Below are positions 1 to 7,941 of a stretch of DNA of 37,754 bases, one piece after another (positions within the stretch are counted from its first letter, which is position 1; every line of letters starts with the position of its first letter). This stretch comes from Rhodospirillaceae bacterium (GTDB lineage: Bacteria; Pseudomonadota; Alphaproteobacteria; Kiloniellales; DSM-21159). The translations under genes were made by a program, and so were the position numbers. Under the pieces are notes generated by a model. That model was not told the origin of the DNA and ran no database searches. It was given only the letters and a program-made list of their open reading frames with translations. The stretch spans positions 1-37,754 of the forward strand of contig JAJUFM010000014.1 in assembly GCA_029265995.1 (NCBI GenBank). Reading direction: 5' to 3'.

Positions 1-94
1 CAAACGCGTGAATCCGGTCTACATCAAATAGATAGAGCAGATTCACGCGCCAAATCGGATCACTTCGTGAACCTGATTTGGCGCGATCTGCTCT
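1..94 (+). repeat. Bipartite palindromic repeat, copy A (cut by window edge)
   Basis: This is the right-hand part of a roughly 135-base dispersed element also found at 24865-24999 and, inverted, at 29835-29971. Here the window begins inside the right arm of the first palindrome. The second palindrome is complete at 34-94, running from AGAGCAGATTCACGCG to GCGCGATCTGCTCT. The spacer ACATCAAATAGAT between the two palindromes is preserved. The copy ends 27 bases downstream of the accC stop codon, so it lies at the 3' end of that operon. It is non-coding; the reading frames crossing it are chance. Confidence 0.9.
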
Positions 95-121
95 AATCCT
101 TTAATGCAGGCCGGATCGGAT

Positions 122-1465
122 CTAGCGGTGGGCCGCCATCCACTCCTCTAGCCAGTGAATGGCGTAGCTGCCGTTGATGAAGGTGGGATTTTCCACGAGC
201 CGCCGGTGCAGGGGAAGGGTGGTCTCGATGCCGTCGATGACCATCTCCTCGAGGCAGCGCCGCAGGCGCATGAGGCACTCATTGCGGGTCTGCCCGTGCA
301 CCACCAGCTTGGCAATCAAGCTGTCATAGTGGGGCGGTACGCGGTAGCCGCCGTAGAGCGCGCTGTCGACCCGAACGCCCATGCCTCCCGGTGGGTGATA
401 GTCGATCACCTGCCCGGGGGAGGGCACGAAGGTTTCCGGATGCTCGGCGTTGATACGGCACTCGATGGCATGGCCGTTGAAACTGATGTCTTCCTGCCGA
501 AGCGTCATGGGGTGGCCTGCGGCAATGCGGATCTGCTCCCGCACCAGATCAACTCCAGTGATCATTTCGGTAATAGGATGCTCTACCTGCAGCCGCGTGT
601 TCATCTCGATGAAGTAGAACTCGCCGTCCTCGTAGAGGAACTCCAGAGTGCCGGCCGAGCGATAGCCCAGCTTCAGCATCGCCTGGCGCGCGATCTCGCC
701 GATGCGTTCGCGGGCCTCGGTGTTGAGTCCAGGGGAGGGCGCTTCTTCGAGCACCTTTTGGTGGCGGCGTTGGAGCGAGCAGTCGCGCTCGCCCAAGTGG
801 ATCGCATTGCCCTGCCCGTCAGCCAGGATCTGAACTTCGATGTGTCGCGGCCGCGTCAGGTATTTCTCGAGATAGACCTCGCTGTTGCCGAAAGCCGCCT
901 TGGCCTCGTTGCGGGCCATGCGATAGGCGTCTTCAAGCTCATCTTCGCTGCGCGCCACCTTCATGCCGCGCCCGCCGCCGCCCGCGGCCGCCTTGATCAA
1001 CACCGGATAGCCGATGTCGCCCGCGACTGAGCGTGCCTCCTCCAGGCTCTCGACGGCGCCCTTGGACCCGGGGACGACCGGCAGCCCCAAGTCGATGGCT
1101 GCTTCCTTGGCCTGAACCTTGTCGCCCATCAATGCCAGGTGCTTCGGCTCGGGCCCGATGAAGACGAGTCCGTGCTCTTCCACCATTTCGGCGAAGCGGG
1201 CGTTCTCTGACAAGAAGCCCACGCCCGGATGAATGGCATTGACGCCTGTCATTGTCGCGGTTGTCAGGATTGCAGCCATGTTCAAATAGGACTGGCTGGA
1301 GGGGGGTGGGCCGATGCAGACGCTTTCGTCGGCCAGGCGCACGTGCATGGCATCCGCGTCAGCCGAGGAGTGCACGGCTACCGTAGCTATGCCCATCTCT
1401 CGGCAGGCTCGATGAATGCGCAGCGCAATTTCGCCGCGATTGGCGATCAGTACCTTGTCAAACAC
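122..1465 (-). CDS. accC: Acetyl-CoA carboxylase, biotin carboxylase subunit
   Basis: AccC carboxylates the biotin on AccB using ATP and bicarbonate. This is the first half-reaction of acetyl-CoA carboxylase, which makes malonyl-CoA for fatty acid synthesis in the cytoplasm. The 447-residue product has the normal family length. It opens with the biotin carboxylase signature FDKVLIANRGEIALR, carries the glycine-rich ATP-grasp loop AAAGGGGRGMKV near residue 160, and has the FIEMNTRLQVEHPITE segment that holds metal- and substrate-binding residues. Its start lies 21 bases after the accB stop, so it is the last gene of an aroQ-accB-accC operon, a common arrangement in alphaproteobacteria. The family and gene assignment are very secure. 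Confidence 0.97.
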   Translation of the reverse strand: MFDKVLIANRGEIALRIHRACREMGIATVAVHSSADADAMHVRLADESVCIGPPPSSQSYLNMAAILTTATMTGVNAIHPGVGFLSENARFAEMVEEHGLVFIGPEPKHLALMGDKVQAKEAAIDLGLPVVPGSKGAVESLEEARSVAGDIGYPVLIKAAAGGGGRGMKVARSEDELEDAYRMARNEAKAAFGNSEVYLEKYLTRPRHIEVQILADGQGNAIHLGERDCSLQRRHQKVLEEAPSPGLNTEARERIGEIARQAMLKLGYRSAGTLEFLYEDGEFYFIEMNTRLQVEHPITEMITGVDLVREQIRIAAGHPMTLRQEDISFNGHAIECRINAEHPETFVPSPGQVIDYHPPGGMGVRVDSALYGGYRVPPHYDSLIAKLVVHGQTRNECLMRLRRCLEEMVIDGIETTLPLHRRLVENPTFINGSYAIHWLEEWMAAHR

Positions 1466-1486
1466 TGCGGGACCGGCCCTTTCCCG

Positions 1487-1936
1487 TTATTCGAGGATCA
1501 ACAGAGGTTCGCCGAATTCAACCGGCTCCCCGTCCTGGACCAATACCCGCACCACCCGGCCGGCACGCGGCGCGGGCAGGGCGTTCATTACTTTCATCGC
1601 CTCGATGATCATCAAGGTCTGTCCTTCCGACACGCTGTCGCCCGGTTGCACGAAGGGCTTGGCGCCAGGCTCCGGTGCCAGGTAGGCGGTTCCGACCATG
1701 GGCGAGGTGACGGCAAACTCGTGTTCGGCCAGGTCGCTCGGTGCCGCGGTCGGCTGGGCGGCCGCGGGGGCAGCCACAGGCATGGGAGCGGATACGGCGG
1801 ATGTCACGGCCGGCGTCTTTGCGACGCGCATGCGATGATCGCCTGCCTCGACCTCGATTTCAGTGAGGCCGGTGTCTTCCAGGATCGAAGCGAGGCGTCG
1901 CAACGCCTCCTCGTCGAGCGGAAACTTCTGGTTCAT
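1487..1936 (-). CDS. accB: Acetyl-CoA carboxylase, biotin carboxyl carrier protein
   Basis: AccB carries the biotin cofactor between the biotin carboxylase and carboxyltransferase parts of acetyl-CoA carboxylase. The 149-residue product has an N-terminal helical segment, an Ala/Pro-rich linker at about residues 41-68 and a C-terminal biotinyl domain. The biotinylation motif EAMKVMN places the modified lysine at residue 115. Its ATG overlaps the aroQ stop codon by four bases (ATGA), which indicates translational coupling. accC follows after 21 bases. Length, linker and motif all match the family. Confidence 0.97.
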   Translation of the reverse strand: MNQKFPLDEEALRRLASILEDTGLTEIEVEAGDHRMRVAKTPAVTSAVSAPMPVAAPAAAQPTAAPSDLAEHEFAVTSPMVGTAYLAPEPGAKPFVQPGDSVSEGQTLMIIEAMKVMNALPAPRAGRVVRVLVQDGEPVEFGEPLLILE

Positions 1937-2391
1937 GCGCCCTTGTTGCCTTTCAGTCGTCGTGCAAGCGCCAGCAGCGCCGCCCGATAGCCGTCGAACC
2001 CGAGGCCGCAGATCACGCCGACAGCCTGAGGACTGATATAGGAGTGATGGCGGAAGGATTCGCGCTTGAAGATGTTCGAGAGATGCACCTCGATGGTCGG
2101 TAGGCCGACCGCCTCAAGGGCATCGTGCAACGCGATGGAAGTATGGGTGTAGGCCCCGGCGTTCAAGACCAGGCCGCCATAGACCCCGCCCGCCTGCTGG
2201 ATCCACTCTACCAGTTCCCCCTCGTGGTTGGACTGGCGGCAGTCTACCTCCAGCCCCAAGGCTTCGCCTTCGCTACGGCACAAGTTCTCGAGATCTGCCA
2301 GGCTCGCTGAGCCGTAGACCTCCGGCGCGCGGCGGCCAAGCATATTGAGGTTGGGACCATGAAGCACCAGGACTCGCATGGTGTCGGTCAA
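1933..2391 (-). CDS. aroQ: 3-dehydroquinate dehydratase, type II
   Basis: This enzyme dehydrates 3-dehydroquinate to 3-dehydroshikimate in the shikimate pathway for aromatic amino acids. Type II motifs are clear: LHGPNLNMLG at the N-terminus, EVYGS with the catalytic tyrosine, QSNHEGELVEWIQ, LNAGAYTHTS, and EVHLSNIFKRESFRHHSY near the C-terminus. The TTG at 2391 is preferred because AGGAG lies six bases upstream of it. The ATG at 2379 begins a slightly shorter protein but has no clear ribosome binding site. The gene overlaps accB by four bases and heads the aroQ-accB-accC operon. The function is secure; the start is moderately so. Confidence 0.95.
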   Translation of the reverse strand: MTDTMRVLVLHGPNLNMLGRRAPEVYGSASLADLENLCRSEGEALGLEVDCRQSNHEGELVEWIQQAGGVYGGLVLNAGAYTHTSIALHDALEAVGLPTIEVHLSNIFKRESFRHHSYISPQAVGVICGLGFDGYRAALLALARRLKGNKGA

Positions 2392-2473
2392 GAGCTTCTC
2401 CTAAGGCGAATGAGGCGCGGAAGCGTTATCACGCTCGGCCGCGAGCCGCAATGTTACTAGACAGAAGCTCCTG

Positions 2474-2788
2474 TCAGTCGCGTGGCGCCAGGCGCACCGG
2501 TTGGCCATGGGGTGTGGTTCGATAGGCTTCGGCCCAGGCGGCCTCCAGTCGATCGAGATCCGCCGACGACGCCAGGTCACGCTGTTGCAGCAGGCGCTGC
2601 AGGGCGGTTAGCCAGGCCTCCCAATAGCCGACTTCCGTGTCTTCCGCGCGCCGGTCGCGCAATGCCCTGCCAAAGGTGTCCGCCCATTCGCTCCAGGTGA
2701 AGCGACCCGTTTCGTTGAGCTGGACCGTGAGGGCGAATACCTGGGCGTGCCAGGGGTCGGAAAAGACAGGGGGTTCAGGCCGGTTCAA
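2474..2788 (-). CDS. Nitrile hydratase accessory (activator) protein
   Basis: This short protein resembles the accessory or activator proteins encoded downstream of nitrile hydratase beta subunits. In cobalt enzymes these help load the metal and mature the alpha subunit. The best start is a TTG at 2788 inside the end of the beta-subunit gene (14-base overlap), giving 104 residues that begin [16 protein letters not shown]. The characteristic stretch follows: FALTVQLNETGRFTWSEWA and then WLTALQRLL. Like other family members it is homologous to the N-terminal part of the beta subunit. An upstream in-frame extension exists but only shadows the beta gene. The gene order alpha, beta, accessory supports the call. 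Confidence 0.85.
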   Translation of the reverse strand: MNRPEPPVFSDPWHAQVFALTVQLNETGRFTWSEWADTFGRALRDRRAEDTEVGYWEAWLTALQRLLQQRDLASSADLDRLEAAWAEAYRTTPHGQPVRLAPRD

Positions 2789-3434
2789 GGTGCGGCTCCC
2801 AAAGGTCCAGGGTGATGCTGTCCCGAGGCGAGGCGTCTTTCCCCCAAAGCTCGCGGGCGGTGAAACGTACGGCATAGAGGTGTTGCGGGTCCTCACCGCG
2901 AAAGTGCGCGTTTGCGTCGGCGAAGACATGGGGGCCGTGGTGCAGCACGATTTCCCCGATGTGTCCGCGGGCGTAGCAGGGCAAGCGGGTGTGCCCCTTG
3001 GGGTGGGCGTTGATGGCCCGAACCTTCTGCCCCAGCGCGAAGCGAGGTTCCCGATCCAGCGGGCGCGCAGTCGGCCCCCCACGGCGTAAAGCCTCCCGCA
3101 CCTTGGCTGCATCGAGCGGGGGGCGCGCCTTCGGGCTTCCGGGATCGGGCTGGCCACTTTCCAGCTCCTCGGAGGTGACCAGGCCGTGCTCGACCATCAT
3201 GCGGGTCAGCGCCGCGATCCAGCGCTCGTAGTAGCTGTAGCGCAGGTAATCCGCTGGAGGCAGAGTTTCTCGAGCGTGGCGCGAGGAATCGATGTTCCAC
3301 TTGCCCCAGCCTGCCATGGCCAGAGTGATGGCCAGCGCGCGCGCTTCCCACTCGGCGTGAAAGACGGGCTCATTCGTTTCCGGCAAGACCGGCCCGAAGC
3401 ACTGCATGCCGCCCATGTCATGAACCCCATTCAT
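2775..3434 (-). CDS. nthB: Nitrile hydratase, beta subunit
   Basis: The beta subunit pairs with the alpha subunit to form the nitrile hydratase heterodimer, which converts nitriles to amides in the cytoplasm. The 219-residue protein begins with the family signature [16 protein letters not shown], has the [16 protein letters not shown] helix and the [12 protein letters not shown] segment. It ends in the SH3-like barrel with [16 protein letters not shown] and ELWG. Its start overlaps the alpha stop by four bases, and the accessory gene begins inside its end, so the three genes are translationally coupled. The assignment is secure. The real substrates cannot be told from sequence. Confidence 0.95.
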   Translation of the reverse strand: MNGVHDMGGMQCFGPVLPETNEPVFHAEWEARALAITLAMAGWGKWNIDSSRHARETLPPADYLRYSYYERWIAALTRMMVEHGLVTSEELESGQPDPGSPKARPPLDAAKVREALRRGGPTARPLDREPRFALGQKVRAINAHPKGHTRLPCYARGHIGEIVLHHGPHVFADANAHFRGEDPQHLYAVRFTARELWGKDASPRDSITLDLWEPHLEPA

Positions 3435-4090
3435 CGCTCCAGTTCCTCCGGCGTTAGAGGTAGTCCGGTGCCGATCATGGAGTCACGGGTGACCAAATTC
3501 GCAAGCTGCTCCTCGCTCATGCCATCCGTGCCTTCGGGTCGTTGTGGCAGAACCAGATAGCGGACTTCAGCGGTGGAGTCCCAAACCCGTACGGCCTTCT
3601 CTTCGGGGAGCTCCAGCCCGAATTCCCGCAGCACGCCGCGCGGATCGATAACCGCGCGCGAGCGGTAGGCATCGGATTTGTACCAGACCGGCGGCAGGCC
3701 CAGGACCGGCCAGGGATAGCAGGAGCACAAGGTGCAGACGACGAGGTTGTGGGTTTGCGCATCGTTTTCCACAATCACCATGTGCTCGCCCTGGCGGCCC
3801 TCGTAGCTCAGTTCGGCAATGGCCGCCGTCGCATCTTTGCGTAGTCGCTCCAGGTAATCAGGATCGCTCCAGGCGCGGGCGACCACGCGCGCGCCGTTGC
3901 GCGGCCCCACCTTCTCGGCATAGGTCTCGATGATGGCATCCAGAGCAGCTGGATCGACGAGCCCCTTCTCAACCAGCAGGGTTTCCAGGGCCTTTACCCG
4001 CAAGGCCGCTGCAGATGGGGGATGCTGGTGCTCATGGTCATGCTCATGACCGAGTGCATGATCATGATGAGGACGGTTGCGCTCTGGCAT
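3431..4090 (-). CDS. nthA: Cobalt-type nitrile hydratase, alpha subunit, with His-rich N-terminus
   Basis: This is the catalytic, metal-binding subunit of nitrile hydratase. The claw motif [11 protein letters not shown] is at residues 118-128 (Cys119, Cys122, Ser123, Cys124). The threonine at 120 is typical of cobalt enzymes; iron enzymes have serine there. The ATG at 4090 is chosen because AGGGAGG lies just upstream and because the longer in-frame extension does not resemble the family. The 219-residue product has an odd N-terminus, with eight histidines between residues 8 and 23, not found in the well-known enzymes. This may bind or store cobalt. It is the first gene of the operon and is divergent from the carbonic anhydrase gene 124 bases away. 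Confidence 0.95.
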   Translation of the reverse strand: MPERNRPHHDHALGHEHDHEHQHPPSAAALRVKALETLLVEKGLVDPAALDAIIETYAEKVGPRNGARVVARAWSDPDYLERLRKDATAAIAELSYEGRQGEHMVIVENDAQTHNLVVCTLCSCYPWPVLGLPPVWYKSDAYRSRAVIDPRGVLREFGLELPEEKAVRVWDSTAEVRYLVLPQRPEGTDGMSEEQLANLVTRDSMIGTGLPLTPEELER

Positions 4091-4214
4091 GGGCTTGCCT
4101 CCCTTTCGCAAGGCTGAAGTTTGGCCCAGGAAGAAGCCTCTGTCATCTCTCTGCAGTTCGCCCTTGCAACGAACGGCGGCGCGGGGCATTTCCTCATTAC
4201 CACTGCGAGAATGG

Positions 4215-4853
4215 ATGACGGCGATGATCAGCGATCTGCTGGAGAATAACCGCCGCTGGGCTGCGCAAAAGGTCCAGAAAGACCCTGACTTCTTCAATCG
4301 CCTGTCAAAGCAGCAGGCCCCCGAATACCTTTGGATCGGATGCGCCGACAGCCGGGTGCCCGCCAACGAAATCGTCGGCCTCGACCCGGGCGAGCTGTTT
4401 GTCCATCGCAATGTCGCGAACATCGTGCACGGCGCCGACTTCAATTGCCTCTCGGTGATGCAATTCGCCATCGAGGTGCTGAAAGTCCGCCACATCATTG
4501 TCTGTGGCCACTACGGCTGTGGCGGTGTCCGCGCGGTGCTGGCGGGGCGGCAGTTCGGCCTGACGGACCACTGGCTCTGGCCGCTGCGGGAATTGCGCGC
4601 GCAGCATGTGGAGGAGCTCGAGGCGCTCCCGGACGAGGACGCGCGTGTCGACCGCCTCTGCGAGATCAACGTGCGGGTCCAGGCGCTGAATGTCGCGCGC
4701 ACCCCTCTGGTCCAGAACGCCTGGCATCGCAAGCAGCCCTTGAAGATCCACGCCTGGATCTATGGGCTGAAGGACGGGCACGCCCACGACCTCAATTTCA
4801 CTATCGATGGGCCAGACCGCCTGGCTCAGGCCCACCGGCTGGATCCCTTGTAG
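4215..4853 (+). CDS. can: Beta-class carbonic anhydrase
   Basis: This enzyme interconverts carbon dioxide and bicarbonate in the cytoplasm, supplying bicarbonate to carboxylases such as the acetyl-CoA carboxylase encoded nearby. The 212-residue product has the zinc site of the family: Cys43, Asp45 and Arg47 in CADSR, and His99 and Cys102 in GHYGCGG. The segment [20 protein letters not shown] is typical of the E. coli Can type. The ATG at 4215 gives the usual N-terminus [16 protein letters not shown]; an ATG at 4224 is possible. The longer upstream frame runs back across the nitrile hydratase promoter and is not likely to be translated. Confidence 0.95.
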   Translation: MTAMISDLLENNRRWAAQKVQKDPDFFNRLSKQQAPEYLWIGCADSRVPANEIVGLDPGELFVHRNVANIVHGADFNCLSVMQFAIEVLKVRHIIVCGHYGCGGVRAVLAGRQFGLTDHWLWPLRELRAQHVEELEALPDEDARVDRLCEINVRVQALNVARTPLVQNAWHRKQPLKIHAWIYGLKDGHAHDLNFTIDGPDRLAQAHRLDPL

Positions 4854-4904
4854 AGATCCATCGGCCGGCAGGGGCGGTTCTTGTCCCGTCGCGCGCTTCC
4901 TCCG

Positions 4905-5774
4905 CTATGACTTATCGGGTTCGGGGTAGAGGGTGACGACAGCGGCGCCATCCAACTCGCTGTGACCCTGCGCCACCAGCAGGCGGAACAGCGTAGTGGC
5001 CGTGGCCGCCATTGGCATCGCAATATGCTGCTTGCGCGTTGCCTCGTGGAGCATTTCGAGATCCTTGAGGATCTGCCGAGCGTAGCCGCGGGGTGCGTAG
5101 TCGCGCTCTACCATGCGCGGGAAGATGTTCTGGAGGACTGCGGAGTTGCCGAGACCGGGTTCCAGCGCCTCGGGAACCTTCCGCGCATCGACCCCATAGG
5201 CTTCGGCCAAGCGAAGCCCTTCCGCGACGATACAGTAGTTGGTGAGGCAGAGTGCCTGATTGACGAGCTTGGTGGCCTGACCGGCGCCGGTCGGCCCCAT
5301 GTGGGTGAGGCGACCGAGCGTCTCCAGAAGCGGCCGCGCGGCTTCCACTGCTTGTGTGTCCCCACCGGCCATGATCGCAAGTGTCCCAGCTTCCGCCGCC
5401 GGCGGGCCACCGGAGACGGGGGCATCGATAAAATGGCCTCCGGCTTCTGCCATGAGGGCGGCCACTTTCTGGGTGGTCTCCATTTCAGTGGTGGAGAAGT
5501 CGATGATCCGCTTTCCTTCGATCTGGCCGCTGCCCGCGAGCTCTTCCACCACAGCCGCCACTGCCGCGGTGGTGGTGACGCAGATCGCCATAGTGTCGCT
5601 CTTCATCGCGACCTCTGAGGCTGAGGCGGCAACTTCCACGCCGCGGTCCTGCGCCTGCTGTCTGCGATCCTCATCCAGATCGAATCCAACCACCTTGTAG
5701 CCCGCGGCCAGAAGCCGGCTGGTGAAGCCTGTGCCCATGAGGCCCAGTCCGATGAATCCCACTGCTTCCGTCAT
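4905..5774 (-). CDS. NAD(P)-dependent beta-hydroxyacid dehydrogenase (3-hydroxyisobutyrate dehydrogenase family)
   Basis: The product belongs to the family that includes 3-hydroxyisobutyrate, tartronate semialdehyde and L-threonate (LtnD) dehydrogenases. It has the Rossmann signature GFIGLGLMGTG at residues 6-16, an acidic FDLD at 31-34 suggesting NAD, the substrate-binding DAPVSGGP at 118-125, and the catalytic lysine 169 with Asn172 in GAGQATKLVNQ. Length (289) is normal. A strong ribosome binding site (GGGAGG) precedes the ATG. It lies 28 bases downstream of the amidohydrolase gene, so the two form an operon that shares a control region with the first TRAP transporter. The exact substrate is unknown. 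The PdxA2-like gene in the same regulon makes threonate-type acids one possibility. Confidence 0.9.
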   Translation of the reverse strand: MTEAVGFIGLGLMGTGFTSRLLAAGYKVVGFDLDEDRRQQAQDRGVEVAASASEVAMKSDTMAICVTTTAAVAAVVEELAGSGQIEGKRIIDFSTTEMETTQKVAALMAEAGGHFIDAPVSGGPPAAEAGTLAIMAGGDTQAVEAARPLLETLGRLTHMGPTGAGQATKLVNQALCLTNYCIVAEGLRLAEAYGVDARKVPEALEPGLGNSAVLQNIFPRMVERDYAPRGYARQILKDLEMLHEATRKQHIAMPMAATATTLFRLLVAQGHSELDGAAVVTLYPEPDKS

Positions 5775-5802
5775 ACCTTATCCTCCCTGTAGTTCGTGCT
5801 GC

Positions 5803-6720
5803 TCAAAGGCGATAGAGCCGAACCGCATTGTCATGAAAGAGCGCTCGCTGAGCGGCCGGGGAAAAGTCCGACACGGCCGAGAAGAAGCCGGAGTAAATTT
5901 CCTGAAAGCTGCCCACCAGGCTGTCCACTGGATAGTTGCTGGCAAACATGCAGCGCGTGACCCCCATGATCGCGATGGCATCTCGAATGATTGGTCCGTT
6001 CGCTTCTACACTCCAGGGAAGGCCGGGTCGGCCAAGTCCCGATATCTTCATCGCGATGTTGGGAAGCTCGGCGACCTGCTCGAGCGCCTTTCGCCAGGCG
6101 GCCAAACCCGCTTCGCTGCGATCTGCGGGCAGGGCCGTGTGATTGATGATGATCTGCGTCTGGGGAAAGTCACGCCCGAGGTCGGCGGCCGCCTCCAGGT
6201 GCCACCACGGGGTCTGCAGGTCAAAGGACAGGTCGTACTTGTGCAACAGGGCGAAGCCTTGGCGCCAGAGTGGGCAATCCATGGAGCCGGGTTCCCCTCG
6301 TCGCGCATCACCTGGGGTTGCCGCGGATCGGGGCTTGTGCCGGATACCACGTATCAGGCGGCTCCTGGCCTGAGCGGCCAGAATTTCTTCCACATCCGGT
6401 CGGTCTAGCCAGGCCTGGGCGACGCAGGCGCTGGGCAGCTTTTCCGATTCAGCGAGGCCCTCCAACCATCGGGTTTCCTTCAGCGGGTCCGATGGATCAT
6501 GTTCTGCCTCGATATGGACCGTGCCAACGATGTTGAAAGCGCCGCTATCGTTCCTGTAGTCAGCAGGGAGATAGGTGCGACGGATGGCGCTGTAATCGCC
6601 GTAGCGGAAGGGGATGGCAGCCCGATCGCACAGCCAGGGATAGTAGTTCTCCTGCAGATCCCAGAAATGCTGATGAGCATCCACCACAGGCAGGGAATGG
6701 CTGTCTTCCGTTTCGCTCAT
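5803..6720 (-). CDS. Amidohydrolase-related metal-dependent hydrolase (lactonase-like)
   Basis: This 305-residue TIM-barrel protein belongs to the amidohydrolase-2 family, which includes L-fuconolactonase, L-rhamnonolactonase and 2-pyrone-4,6-dicarboxylate lactonase. Visible metal-site elements are VDAHQHFWDL at residues 13-22, IIINHTALP in the middle and FASNYPVD near the C-terminus. Where fuconolactonases usually have SDWP, this protein has SNYP, so the usual catalytic aspartate is replaced by asparagine; several uncharacterised relatives share that change. A sugar-acid lactone is the likeliest substrate, but this is inference. GGAGG precedes the ATG at 6720. The gene is divergent from the TRAP operon, with a regulon operator at 6783-6794 between them. 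Confidence 0.82.
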   Translation of the reverse strand: MSETEDSHSLPVVDAHQHFWDLQENYYPWLCDRAAIPFRYGDYSAIRRTYLPADYRNDSGAFNIVGTVHIEAEHDPSDPLKETRWLEGLAESEKLPSACVAQAWLDRPDVEEILAAQARSRLIRGIRHKPRSAATPGDARRGEPGSMDCPLWRQGFALLHKYDLSFDLQTPWWHLEAAADLGRDFPQTQIIINHTALPADRSEAGLAAWRKALEQVAELPNIAMKISGLGRPGLPWSVEANGPIIRDAIAIMGVTRCMFASNYPVDSLVGSFQEIYSGFFSAVSDFSPAAQRALFHDNAVRLYRL

Positions 6721-6782
6721 GCTCCTCCTTCGCTGGCCGCTTTTGTGTCGGCTGGCTGTGGTCGGCTCTTCCCATAGGAAAT

Positions 6783-6794
6783 TTGGTATGCAAT
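6783..6794 (+). promoter_or_regulatory. Probable GntR operator, site 1
   Basis: The sequence TTGGTATGCAAT lies 63 bases upstream of the amidohydrolase start and 76 bases upstream of the dctP start, in a divergent promoter region. Its 11-base core TGGTATGCAAT recurs at 12363-12373, just before the GntR gene, and reversed at 18090-18100, before the second TRAP operon. It resembles the TTGGTATACCAA-type palindromes recognised by FadR/FCD-class GntR regulators. By chance an 11-mer should appear about 0.02 times in a window of this size. Confidence 0.75.
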
Positions 6795-6870
6795 TCTAGT
6801 CGCGCCTTGATCGTGCTGTCCAACAAGATCGACAGGCCAACAAAGCCAAATCTTTGGGAGGAAAAGACCA

Positions 6871-7872
6871 ATGCTCAGACGGAGTTTTGTCGCCGCAGGC
6901 CTGATCGCCGGTCTCGGACTTGCTATTCAAGCCGGTGATCTTTCGGCACAGGAAGTGAACCTGCGCTACGCCCATGTCGGTGCTGAAGGAGATATCCAGT
7001 ACTGGTACGGCGCGGAAGCGGCCGAACGGATCCCCGAGGCCACCAACGGCCGGGTCACTGTCACGGTATTTCCCAATTCGCAGCTTGGCGGTGTGCAGGA
7101 AACGATCGATGGCGTCCGTAGCGGCTCCATTGCGATGGCGCATCACGAGTTTGCCTCTCTGGCGCAGCTTGCGGAAGACATCGCCGTTTTCAACGCCCCC
7201 TTCGTCTATAGAGACGGCGCCCATGCTCTTGCCGCGACCGATCCGGCCAGCTCCGAGATCATGCAGGAGTTCAACGAGCGGCTGATCGAAGGCGGCGACA
7301 TGCGGATCATCGGCCGCCTCTTCCGCGGCGCGCGCCAGATGACCGCCAATCAAGAGGTGCTCTCTCCCGCCGACCTCCAGGGCAAGCCCTTCCGCGGGGT
7401 GCCCGTTCAGCTCTGGACCAGCATGGTGACCGGTTTCGGGGCAATACCCACACCGGTTGAAGTGAGTGAGCTGCCGACCGCGCTGATGACGGGAATGGTG
7501 ATCGGCCAGGAAAACCCCTTGACCATGATCAACGCCAACAAGCTCTACGAGGTTCAAACCCACGTGATGCTGACCGGACACATGCAGAATGTGCTGCCGG
7601 TCTTCATCAACGAAAGCGTCTGGCAAAGCATCAACGAAGAGGATCAGGAGGCCATCCTCGCGGTTCTCGACGAAATTGCGCAGGAGACCCTCGCCAACGC
7701 GACCCAAGCCGAGAAGGATCTGATCGGTGAACTGGAGGGCAAGGGCTTGACCTTCATCACCGAAGAGGACGGGCTTGATATCGAGGCTTTCCGCGAGAGC
7801 GTTCTGGCGCAGGTCAATGCCGACTTCCCGACCTGGGGCCCCTACATGGAGCGGATCGCCGCGGTCGAATAG
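6871..7872 (+). CDS. dctP: TRAP transporter substrate-binding protein (system 1)
   Basis: This periplasmic solute receptor delivers an organic acid to the DctQM membrane complex of a sodium-driven TRAP transporter. The 333-residue product begins with a signal peptide (MLRRSFVAAG, hydrophobic core, cleavage near LSAQE at about residue 27). It has the conserved arginine region FRGARQMTANQ near residue 150, which would salt-bridge a substrate carboxylate, and the family motif GQENP near residue 212. A strong GGGAGG ribosome site precedes the ATG. It is the first gene of a dctP-dctQ-dctM-SAF oxidoreductase operon and has a GntR operator upstream. A stable stem-loop follows it. Confidence 0.95.
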   Translation: MLRRSFVAAGLIAGLGLAIQAGDLSAQEVNLRYAHVGAEGDIQYWYGAEAAERIPEATNGRVTVTVFPNSQLGGVQETIDGVRSGSIAMAHHEFASLAQLAEDIAVFNAPFVYRDGAHALAATDPASSEIMQEFNERLIEGGDMRIIGRLFRGARQMTANQEVLSPADLQGKPFRGVPVQLWTSMVTGFGAIPTPVEVSELPTALMTGMVIGQENPLTMINANKLYEVQTHVMLTGHMQNVLPVFINESVWQSINEEDQEAILAVLDEIAQETLANATQAEKDLIGELEGKGLTFITEEDGLDIEAFRESVLAQVNADFPTWGPYMERIAAVE

Positions 7873-7886
7873 GCGATCTCGCCGCC

Positions 7887-7920
7887 TTCGAGGCCGGAGG
7901 CTGTCGCTTCCGGCCTCGAA
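7887..7920 (+). terminator. Intercistronic stem-loop after dctP
   Basis: A perfect 12-base stem, TTCGAGGCCGGA pairing with TCCGGCCTCGAA across a 10-base loop, lies between dctP and dctQ. It has no T-run, so it may be a partial terminator or a barrier to 3' exonucleases. Either would leave more binding-protein message than permease message, as is usual for such operons. Confidence 0.6.
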
Positions 7921-7941
7921 ACTTGCGTAGAGTGATGGTTC

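Noticed and set aside
155-1030. Long plus-strand frame opposite accC
   Set aside because: It is the antisense shadow of accC in GC-rich DNA; accC has full domain support, and the plus frame resembles no family.
4091-4498. N-terminal extension of the nitrile hydratase alpha subunit
   Set aside because: The extension would overlap the divergent carbonic anhydrase gene, lacks family similarity, and the ATG at 4090 has an excellent ribosome site.
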